The position numbers were made by a program, and so were the translations under genes. Under the pieces are notes generated by a model. That model did no database searches. It had not been told where the DNA came from and was given only the letters and a program-made list of their open reading frames with translations. From Prevotella sp. (lineage in GTDB: Bacteria; Bacteroidota; Bacteroidia; Bacteroidales; Bacteroidaceae), in assembly GCA_016290175.1 (NCBI GenBank), contig JAEETD010000019.1:1-42285 (forward strand): DNA of 42,285 nucleotides, in the 5' to 3' direction. Below, piece after piece: positions 23,454-31,200 of this stretch (the first letter of the stretch is position 1; every line of letters begins with the position of its first letter).

Positions 23454-23762
23454 ATGGAATGGATGCTAACCATCGCAATGATGACTTCAGTTATGACGAC
23501 AACAGCCCAAGGTTTTGAGAATGCTCACGATGCCGTACATCATATGAGCATTGGATGGAACCTTGGCAATACGCTTGAGAGTTGTAACAATCATTATGGT
23601 GAGAAGCTTATTTTTGAAGGTTGGGGCGAAATCATCGACAAATATGGAGCCTGGAACTTCCCAAAGGACTCTTCGGCTTTCGAAGCCTGCAACCGATTTG
23701 CCCAAAGTTTTGTCAATACCGTCCGCAGAACTGGCGGGAACAATGCCCAGCGCAATCTGTAG
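23454..23762 (+). pseudogene. Glycoside hydrolase family 5 (cellulase-like) gene with internal deletion and truncation
   Basis: The 102-codon frame starts with a signal peptide (MEWMLTIAMMTSVMTTTAQG) and the GH5 N-terminal signature HDAVHHMSIGWNLGNTLES. It then jumps within about 10 residues to LIFEGWGEIIDKYGAWNFPK and FVNTVRRTGGNNAQRNL, segments that in GH5_4-like enzymes lie over 100 residues further on, around and after the acid/base Glu (usually xNE; here WGE). A stop follows right after AQRNL, where the family continues. Thus about half of the barrel including the middle and the C-terminal nucleophile half is gone. The product could be secreted but not active. Confidence 0.8.
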
Positions 23763-23783
23763 ATACATATAAAAAAATTAATA

Positions 23784-24788
23784 ATGAGTAAGATACAGAT
23801 AAAAGATGTGTGGCTGTTTGTGGCGCAGGTACTGCTGTTGTCGCTGACTCTGCTGTCGCCAGGACTCATCAGTTATATCACAAGCCACAACCCGCAATTA
23901 GCATGGGAGTCGTTGACGGTATCAGCCTATTGGCTGGCTCCGGCTATAGTGGTCTATCTCCTTAATTTCTACCTGTGCGTCCCCCTATTATGGTTCCGTC
24001 ATCGTCGTTGGCAGTTCGTTGTAATCAATCTGGTTCTCATTTTGGCCTCCAACGCCCATGTGGTTTTTAATGATCTCAGTTTGCTGCCCGAGAATTTGTT
24101 GGCAGGCTATTCCTCGTTTCTGATTTTTGCTCTGCTCGTCAACCTGATGGCTATTGGCATCGCCCTGAGTATCCGCTATGTAATGCGACAGGGTGAAAAG
24201 AAGCAGAAAGAGGTGGAGGCAGAACTGGCTTGGCTGAAGAATCAGATTAATCCTCATTTTCTGTTTAATACCCTCAACAACATCTCCAGTCTGACGCAGA
24301 TTGATGCTGATAAGGCCCAAGACACAGTGATGCAACTGAGCGACCTGCTGCGCTATGCGATGTATGAGACCAACAAACCTAAGGTAGCGCTTGAGGGCGA
24401 AGTAGAATTTATGCGCAACTACATCGAGTTAATGAAACTGCGCTGCAATGAGATGACGAAAGTTAGCGAAACAATAGAGGTGGAGGATGGAAAGGCCGAA
24501 GTGGCTCCTCTTCTTTTTATCTCTCTCATTGAGAACGCCTTCAAGCATGGCATGAACAGCAACGTGCCAGCAACTATCGACATCAGTCTGACGCAGAAAG
24601 ACGGCACGCTCGTCTTCATTTCCGATAACACCAACAACCCCAAGCCCACCAAGGACCGTAGCGGTTCGGGCATCGGACTGGAGAACACCCGTCGCCGCCT
24701 GGATCTCCTCTATCAGGGTCGCTATCAATGGGAGCAGACCATTACGCCTGAGAATATCTACCACGTCAAAATCACCCTTCAGTTATGA
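23784..24788 (+). CDS. LytS-like sensor histidine kinase
   Basis: The 334-residue kinase has four membrane segments (about 9-31, 49-69, 78-96, 110-132) with almost no extracellular domain, then the His_kinase family motif NQINPHFLFNTLNNISSL with phospho-acceptor His158, and an ATPase domain with SLIENAFKHGMNS (N-box) and GSGIGLENTRRRL. It belongs to the YehU/LytS type that pairs with LytTR regulators. It overlaps the regulator by ATGA. It starts 21 bases after the GH5 remnant and likely depends on that promoter. The signal sensed is unknown; membrane or cell-wall state is usual for the family. Confidence 0.93.
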   Translation: MSKIQIKDVWLFVAQVLLLSLTLLSPGLISYITSHNPQLAWESLTVSAYWLAPAIVVYLLNFYLCVPLLWFRHRRWQFVVINLVLILASNAHVVFNDLSLLPENLLAGYSSFLIFALLVNLMAIGIALSIRYVMRQGEKKQKEVEAELAWLKNQINPHFLFNTLNNISSLTQIDADKAQDTVMQLSDLLRYAMYETNKPKVALEGEVEFMRNYIELMKLRCNEMTKVSETIEVEDGKAEVAPLLFISLIENAFKHGMNSNVPATIDISLTQKDGTLVFISDNTNNPKPTKDRSGSGIGLENTRRRLDLLYQGRYQWEQTITPENIYHVKITLQL

Positions 24789-25528
24789 GACCTATGACCT
24801 GCATGATTGTTGATGATGAGCCGCTGGCCGTCCGCCTCTTAGAGTCCTACGTCGAGAAGACTCCAGACCTGCAACTACTGGCCTCGTTCACAGACTCCAT
24901 TACTGCCATCAACGCCATCAAGGCACAGAAGCCTGACCTGCTTTTCCTTGATATTCAGATGCCGAATATCGATGGGATGGAATTGGCTCATAGTCTGACT
25001 GAAGAGACGCGTGTGGTCTTTACCACCGCTTTCAAGGAATATGCCTTCGAAAGTTATGAGGTGAATGCCCTCGACTTTCTGCTGAAGCCTATCCGTTACA
25101 ATAAGTTCCTCGCAGCAGTTGAAAAAGCCAGAAAGCAACATCAGCAATCCACCAACACCCACCACCCAACACCTATCGCCCAATCCCCATCACCCAACAC
25201 CATTTTCATCCGCGTCGATGGCGAATGGCGTAACGTACCTATCGACCAGATCACCTATGTCAATGGTATGAAGGACTATGTGCTGTTCTATCTCGACAAC
25301 GAGCCCAAAGCTCTGATTACCCACTTGACGATGAAAGCCGTAGAGGACATGCTGCCCAAGGACCGTTTCCTTCGTATCCATCGTTCTTACATCATTGCCG
25401 TCGACAAGATTCAGAAGGTCGACCGCAACGATTGCGTCTACATCGGCAAGGAAATCATCCACATTCCCGATGGCTACCTACAAATCTTCCGCCAGTTCCT
25501 CGAAACCCGCTCAATGGAAAAAAGATAG
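24785..25528 (+). CDS. LytTR-family response regulator
   Basis: The 247-residue protein has a receiver (VDDEP 9-13, phospho-Asp56 in LLFLDIQMPNIDG, Lys101) and a C-terminal LytTR DNA-binding domain (about 140-245, with NGMKDYVLFYL and FLRIHRSYIIAVDKI). The linker, residues about 119-138 (HQQSTNTHHPTPIAQSPSPN), is encoded by a CACCCAACAC repeat. It is translationally coupled to the kinase by ATGA. LytTR domains bind direct repeats spaced about two helical turns, such as the pair at 22846-22878. No terminator follows; the repeat block begins after it. Confidence 0.94.
   Translation: MRPMTCMIVDDEPLAVRLLESYVEKTPDLQLLASFTDSITAINAIKAQKPDLLFLDIQMPNIDGMELAHSLTEETRVVFTTAFKEYAFESYEVNALDFLLKPIRYNKFLAAVEKARKQHQQSTNTHHPTPIAQSPSPNTIFIRVDGEWRNVPIDQITYVNGMKDYVLFYLDNEPKALITHLTMKAVEDMLPKDRFLRIHRSYIIAVDKIQKVDRNDCVYIGKEIIHIPDGYLQIFRQFLETRSMEKR
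25145..25203. repeat. CACCCAACAC repeat in the LytTR regulator linker
   Basis: CACCAACACCCACCACCCAA followed by CACCTATCGCCCAATCCCCA and TCACCCAACACC; T/G-poor units of seven to ten bases. It encodes the linker in frame. Confidence 0.75.
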
Positions 25529-25856
25529 CTTGCTATTTCCCAATAAAACATAAAATCCCAAGGTAACCTTAACTAGTCCTGGTATTTTTGTGTCAATCTG
25601 TTTCCACATCACTGAAATGTTCCTTGCCCCAGGCTATCAGAGCGGTGAGGATTGACATGCGCTGCGATAGTCAATGCACGTTCTTCGATGAAGGTCTTTA
25701 CGCATCTGCAATCAATGGCACAAGCCACATAGCAGAAGTGAACGGGCCATACATGATATCTGAAGCAATGTTTGTGAATGAAATTAATGAATATACTGAC
25801 ATCCGACATAAAAACGATATATATACCTGTAATTCAAATATATATGATTTCTCATA

Positions 25857-25944
25857 CTGACATAGAACCGACATAAAACCGACATTATACTGACATAAAA
25901 CAGGCATAAAACTGTCATTATGCTGACATGCTACGAGCATAATG
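25857..25944. repeat. Left array: eight tandem 11-base units
   Basis: Units are CTGACATAGAA, CCGACATAAAA, CCGACATTATA, CTGACATAAAA, CAGGCATAAAA, CTGTCATTATG, CTGACATGCTA, CGAGCATAATG. The period is exactly 11 with a GACATAAAA core. Weaker units may extend it leftward (ACTGACATCCGACATAAAAA near 25796). Confidence 0.9.
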
Positions 25945-26045
25945 CAGCTATTTGATTGTCATGTTGTAGTTGTAAATATCTAATAAGGGAGCTGGCAGAT
26001 CTGATACTTGGCTCTCGCAACTTTTCAGGCTAATTGTAGTTGTTA

Positions 26046-26128
26046 AATTCTCTAGAGAATTGAATGGATACCCCTAGGCTCCGCAATTAAAAGGCTCCGT
26101 TTAACCGTTAAATTCTCTAGAGAATTTA
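26046..26128. repeat. Two copies of GTTAAATTCTCTAGAGAATT, 65 bases apart
   Basis: The palindrome AATTCTCTAGAGAATT is perfect at 26046-26061 and at 26111-26126; in the second copy symmetry extends to 20 bases (26109-26128). Both copies are preceded by GTTA. Confidence 0.9.
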
Positions 26129-26223
26129 TTTACCAACCTTATCCTGAAGATTGCTAAGCCTCATCCCCAAATCTGTTCCCCTAGGGCTGTCATCATAACA
26201 GCCTCATATTGCATATTACTCCT

Positions 26224-26289
26224 ATTTATGCCTGTTTTATGTCAGTATAATGTCGGTTCCATGTCAGTTCTATGTCGGTTTTATGTCAG
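26224..26289. repeat. Right array: six 11-base units in inverse orientation
   Basis: On the minus strand the units are CTGACATAAAA, CCGACATAGAA, CTGACATGGAA, CCGACATTATA, CTGACATAAAA, CAGGCATAAAT. Three consecutive units match the left array exactly over about 33 bases, so the two arrays form a large inverted repeat with a 280-base centre. Confidence 0.9.
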
Positions 26290-26368
26290 TATATAAGCAA
26301 TTATTTGCGAGCTATATAATTGTATATAAGATACTTACGACTACAACCATGTCGGATGTCAGTAATAA

Positions 26369-27529
26369 TTAAAAAGACTTCAAGAAATTATCAAACAACA
26401 ACTGATGATGTCCAGGCAAAATGATGTGGTGATTACCTATGGGACTCGTTAGGAAATATGCCGTCTGGTTTTTGTCGGAGAGTTGGATAACCTGTTGGGT
26501 GCGACAAAGATCCGGTTTGGCCTGATTGCGCACCAGCGTTCCCTCTGCAACGAAATAGCGCGAGAGATCGCCAGCCAACTTGAAGATAGTAACAGGCCCT
26601 TCTTTCATATAACCCCTGATGCCTACGCCAATACCCGACTCGAAGTGGGTGTCGAACTCATAGTCTTCTACCATATCGAGAGGGATGGTGCAATGAGCAA
26701 AAAGCATCTCGCCCGTATCAGGATCGATAGATGCAGGATTGGCCTGAAAGCCCGAAATACCCAGCAACGAACGGACCATCATCATCGACAGCATTGCCGG
26801 TACATCTCCCTCACAGCCAGCCACATAGCCTTCTGAGTTCAGTTTCGCCAAGGCCAGACATCCCGTATTCCTGACTGCTGAAAGAAGATCGAAGCATCGC
26901 AGCGTAAAACCCTGAAGGCTGTAATTATCGACGATATCCTTCAATGCATCATAGATACGGAGAGCCCCAGGCATGACGTCTTCACACTTATTTCCAACCT
27001 TTTCAATCAACGTCTGCATAGGGATATCAACGAGTTCGATACCCAAGCGTTTCCTTACGATTTCCTTATCTGCATGACTTGAGATGAGCCAGTCTGACGG
27101 TTGGCCAATGATGCCAAGTCGTGAGCCTTGAAGCTGCCTGCAAGCTTGTTCGACGGTTTCCAGGAGTCTGATGCGCTGGGCGATATATGCCGTACTACCA
27201 TGAATGATCTCGCCTCTGATATCGTGCTGGCGCAGATACGACAGGATTTCCATCGATGCCGCCAGAGAATTGCTCTTGCCCGATGTCAGCAGATAGAAAG
27301 GGCGAGGGCTCTTGGCCATCAGTTCTGGGAGCAGTCGTTTGAAGATGCCCTCCGTTCCACCCGTCCGGACATATATCAGACTGAGACTGTGCGTTCCATA
27401 GTCGGAATAATCACTGCCTTTCAGTTTATAACTGATACCGATACTCTCCAGGAATTCGTTTGTCACGGTGCTTACCGCCTTCTCATCGTGCAACTGCGAT
27501 GTGAGTGTATAAATTGCGATTGTATTCAT
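26369..27529 (-). CDS. L-fucose/L-arabinose isomerase-like protein
   Basis: The 386-residue protein starts MNTIAIYTLTSQLHDEKAV (ATG 27529, just after a -7 box; the upstream ATG at 27583 would overlap the promoter). It lacks signal and membrane segments. Blocks such as GCLALAKLNSEGYVAGCEGD, MLSMMMVRSLLG, LFAHCTIPLDM and THFESGIGVGIRG resemble the C-terminal catalytic half of the FucI/AraA sugar isomerase superfamily, with Glu and His candidates for the metal site (CEGD, AHC, HFESG). It is shorter than FucI (about 590) or AraA (about 500), so substrate and even activity are uncertain. It is isolated, with the repeat block behind it. Confidence 0.65.
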   Translation of the reverse strand: MNTIAIYTLTSQLHDEKAVSTVTNEFLESIGISYKLKGSDYSDYGTHSLSLIYVRTGGTEGIFKRLLPELMAKSPRPFYLLTSGKSNSLAASMEILSYLRQHDIRGEIIHGSTAYIAQRIRLLETVEQACRQLQGSRLGIIGQPSDWLISSHADKEIVRKRLGIELVDIPMQTLIEKVGNKCEDVMPGALRIYDALKDIVDNYSLQGFTLRCFDLLSAVRNTGCLALAKLNSEGYVAGCEGDVPAMLSMMMVRSLLGISGFQANPASIDPDTGEMLFAHCTIPLDMVEDYEFDTHFESGIGVGIRGYMKEGPVTIFKLAGDLSRYFVAEGTLVRNQAKPDLCRTQQVIQLSDKNQTAYFLTSPIGNHHIILPGHHQLLFDNFLKSF

Positions 27530-27549
27530 ATTAACTGAGATTGATGTGG

Positions 27550-27557
27550 CAAATTTA
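27550..27557 (-). promoter_or_regulatory. -7 box of the isomerase-like gene (TAAATTTG, minus strand)
   Basis: TAAATTTG followed by CCAC, 20 bases before the ATG at 27529. TTTG at 27584-27581 is upstream with 23-base spacing. Confidence 0.5.
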
Positions 27558-27617
27558 CGAAGAAAAAACGAGAATAACGTCAAACATTAGCGAAAAAATG
27601 CAATAAAAACGGGGAAG

Positions 27618-27649
27618 TTTGCGTTTATATGGTTGTATATATACATTTA
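27618..27649 (+). promoter_or_regulatory. Candidate ruvA-sprA promoter
   Basis: TTTG at 27618-27621 and TACATTTA at 27642-27649 are 20 bases apart; the -7 box has one mismatch. The ATG follows 11 bases later, so the leader is nearly absent. Confidence 0.45.
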
Positions 27650-27660
27650 TTAATTAGGTT

Positions 27661-28263
27661 ATGATAGATTATATCAAGGGGGAGTTGACTGAACTGACCC
27701 CCGCGCTGGCAACTGTAGAGGCTGCCGGAGTAGGTTACGGACTGAACATCTCGCTGAACACCTTCAGTGCCATTCAGGGCAAGAAGGAGGTGAAGCTCTA
27801 TGTGCATGAGGCCATTCGCGAGGATGCCTACGTGCTCTTCGGCTTTGTCAACAAGAAAGAGCGTGAGATGTTTGAGTTGCTCATCACCGTGAACGGTGTA
27901 GGTGCCAATACGGCGAGGATGATGCTCTCAGGCATGAGTGTGAGCGAGTTGTGTAATGCCATCTCAACGGGCAATGCACGACTGATTCAGGGCATCAAGG
28001 GCATCGGCAAGATGACGGCCCAGCGTATCATCGTCGACCTGAGGGACAAGATTGTGGCCCTTGGCATCGCTGACGAAATACCCGCTGGCGGACAGATGAT
28101 GGCCCCCGTGAACAATCAGGTGAAGGATGAGGCCGTATCGGCCTTGACAATGCTGGGCTTTGCACCTGCACCTACACAGAAGGTGGTACTGCAGATCCTG
28201 CAGGAACAGCCCGACCTGCCTGTGGAACAGGTGGTGAAGCTAGCACTGAAACAGATAAAGTGA
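27661..28263 (+). CDS. ruvA: Holliday junction branch migration protein RuvA
   Basis: The 200-residue RuvA has an OB domain ([20 protein letters not shown]... [12 protein letters not shown]), two helix-hairpin-helix motifs ([16 protein letters not shown] and [17 protein letters not shown]) and the flexible C-terminal domain III ([18 protein letters not shown]) that touches RuvB. As a tetramer it grips four-way DNA junctions in recombination. The stop overlaps the sprA start by GTGA. The ruvA-sprA order is common in Bacteroidetes. Confidence 0.97.
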   Translation: MIDYIKGELTELTPALATVEAAGVGYGLNISLNTFSAIQGKKEVKLYVHEAIREDAYVLFGFVNKKEREMFELLITVNGVGANTARMMLSGMSVSELCNAISTGNARLIQGIKGIGKMTAQRIIVDLRDKIVALGIADEIPAGGQMMAPVNNQVKDEAVSALTMLGFAPAPTQKVVLQILQEQPDLPVEQVVKLALKQIK

Positions 28264-31200
28264 AGCGATTCGCCTACATCGGATTAGTCCTGTTGAGCAT
28301 CGTAGCCTTTGCTGCGCCTCAGGATGATAAGACGCAAAAGAAGCCTGCGCCCAAGGCTCAGCCTGTATCCGCTGTAGACGATGAAGACATCCCGGATTCG
28401 CTGCTGCATCCCCGTTGGAAGATTCAGAAGACCGCTCCTGTACTGGTGGAAGACCTCGACTCATCGGCCCTCGACCTGAAAATGCCCGACAATATCCGTC
28501 AGACGGTGGAATACGACGACTCTCTGAATGTCTATTATGTCGGCTCGAAGATCGGCGATACCTATCTGAACGCCCCTGTGCTGATGACCCCTGAGGAATA
28601 TCAGAAATGGAGTGAGAAACGCGCCCTGCACGAATTCTTCCGAGAGAAAGACGCGGAGAACGTCAAGACAGAGGGCAAGGACAAGTTCTCGTTTGCTGAC
28701 ATGCACTTCGACCTGGGTCCTGCCGAGAAGATCTTCGGTCCTGGCGGTGTGCGCATCAAGACCCAGGGAACGGCAGAACTGAAGCTGGGTGCCACGATGA
28801 AAAACATCGACAACCCTTCGCTGCCTATCCGCAACCGTAAGACCACCAGCTTCGACTTCGACGAAAAGATCAACCTGAACGTGAATGGTAAGGTGGGCGA
28901 CAAGGTGAACATGAACCTGAACTACAACACCGACGCCACCTTCGACTTCGACACGCAGAACATGAAGCTGAAGTACGACGGTAAGGAAGACGAGATCATC
29001 AAACTGGTGGAAGGCGGCAACGTGAGCTTCCCCTCGAACAACTCGCTGGTGAAAGGAGCCTCCAGTCTGTTTGGTATCCGCACGGATATGCAGTTCGGTA
29101 AGCTGAAACTGCAGACAGTGGTCTCGCAGAAGAAATCCGCGACGAAGAGCGTCTCAGCAAAAGGCGGAACACAGACCACCGTCTTCGAACTGAATGCTGC
29201 CGACTATGAGGAGAACCGTCATTTCTTCCTCTCCCATTATTTCCGCGATAACTACGACCAGGCAATGTCGACCCTGCCCAACCTGACCACAGGTATTGAG
29301 ATCAACCGCGTGGAGGTATGGATCACCAACAAGACCGGAACCACCTCGAACACCCGTAACATCATCGCCCTGACCGACTTAGGTGAAAACGCGAGACTGA
29401 GCAATCACCATTGGGCAGTATCGGGCGAGAGCGTACCCTGCAATGCTGCCAATACGGAGTATCAGACCATCGTCACCCAATATGCCGACGCCCGTGACAT
29501 CGACCAGGCAAGTAGTGTACTGGCAGGCATTCCTGACTTCGAGGGTGGCGTAGACTACGAGAAACTGGCGAGCGCACGACTGCTCAACTCTTCAGAATAT
29601 ACCGTTAACAAAGCATTGGGCTATATCTCACTGAAGACCGGTTTGCAGACCGATCAGGTATTGGCTGTAGCCTATGAGTTTACGGCTGGCGGACAGACCT
29701 ACCAGGTGGGAGAATTCGCCAGCGACAATACCCAGCCGGCACAGGCACTGTTTGTGAAGACGCTGAAGAACACATCAAACAACCCCACGCAAGGCAACTG
29801 GGACCTGATGATGAAGAACGTGTACTATCTGGCCTCGACGGTAGAACGCACCAAGTTCCGTCTCGATATCAAATACCAGAGCGATACTGCAGGTGTGTAT
29901 CTGACCTATATCCCTGATCAGCGTGTGAAAGAACAGACGCTGTTGAGGATGTTAGGCTGCGACCGTCTGGACAATAACAATAAGAACCACTCCAACGGCT
30001 ATTTCGACTTCGTGGAGGGCTATACCGTCAGCAACGGACGTGTGTTCCTGCCCTCAGCAGAACCATTCGGCGACTATCTGTACAAGCAGCTCACAGCCAA
30101 GGGACTCTCTGATGCTGAAGCCAATAAATATGTGTTCAGCCAGCTCTACGACTCCACAAAGACTGTGGCCAAGCAGACCGCTGAGAAGAACAAGTTTGTG
30201 ATGACGGGCCAATATAAGGGTCGCAGCGCCAATGTGATATCTCTCGATGCCGCCTATGTGCCACAGGGATCGGTGGTAGTAACAGCCGGTGGCGTGACGT
30301 TACAGGAAGGCTCCGACTACTCAGTAGACTACAATGCTGGAGAGGTGACCATCCTGAACCAGAGCATCATCGACGCTGGTACCAACGTGAATGTATCGTT
30401 GGAAACGAATACGGAGTACGGCATGCAACGGAAGACGATGCTCGGACTGAACTGGGAATACGACTTCACAAAGAATTTCCAGATAGGCGGTACCATCATG
30501 CACCTGTCGGAACAGGCCCTCATCTCGAAAGTCCAGATGGGCGAAGAACCGCTGAAAAACACTATCTGGGGCCTGAACGTGAACTGGAAGCAGGATAGTC
30601 AGTGGCTGACGAGCATATTGAACAAGATACCGTTATTACATGTAAAGGATCCCTCGCATATTACCTTCAGCGGTGAGTTTGCCCACCTGATAGCAGGTAC
30701 CGCCAGCGGCACACAGGACAATGCCTCGTATATCGACGACTTCGAGAACACGAAGAACTACATCCCCGTGGGCGAGCCAAAACAATGGACCATCTCGAGT
30801 GTGCCCTTGATGTTCAGGGAATCAGCAGACAAGACGGGAGTGAGCAGCGGCTACAACCGTGCACTACTGGCGTGGTATTACATCGACCCCATCTTCACAC
30901 GTCACTCCTCCACCCTCACCCCCAGTCATATCAAGAGCGACCTCGAGCAACTCTCCAACCACTATGTCCGTGAGGTCTACGTGAAGGAGCTTTATCCCAA
31001 CCGACAGCAGTCGACTTACAGCGGTGCCACCTCGACCCTCTCCGTATTAAACCTGGCCTATTATCCTGAGGAGCGCGGTCCCTACAACCTCACCACCGAC
31101 CTGAACAGCAACGGTAGCCTGCGACAGCCGGAGACCAAGTGGGGAGGTATGATGCGTAAACTGGAGACCACCGATTTTGAACAAGCCAACATCGAGTATA

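Larger units (their letters stand above)
25529..26368. other. 840-base gene-free block rich in repeats
   Basis: No coding gene is convincing on either strand. The left third (25560-25850) has frames of up to 90 codons without recognisable family features. The middle and right parts hold two inverted arrays of an 11-base unit (25857-25944 and 26224-26289) around two copies of a CTCTAGAG palindrome. GGCTGT/ACAGCC (26185-26203) forms a small stem and GGCTCCG occurs twice (26078, 26093). No flanking target-site duplication was noted. Confidence 0.6.

Noticed and set aside
25588..25860. 90-codon plus-strand frame in the repeat block
   Set aside because: It has no promoter, no familiar domain and ends at the 11-base repeats; only noted as unassigned DNA.
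25857..26289. CRISPR array
   Set aside because: Units are 11 bases and directly adjacent without spacers, and no cas gene is near.
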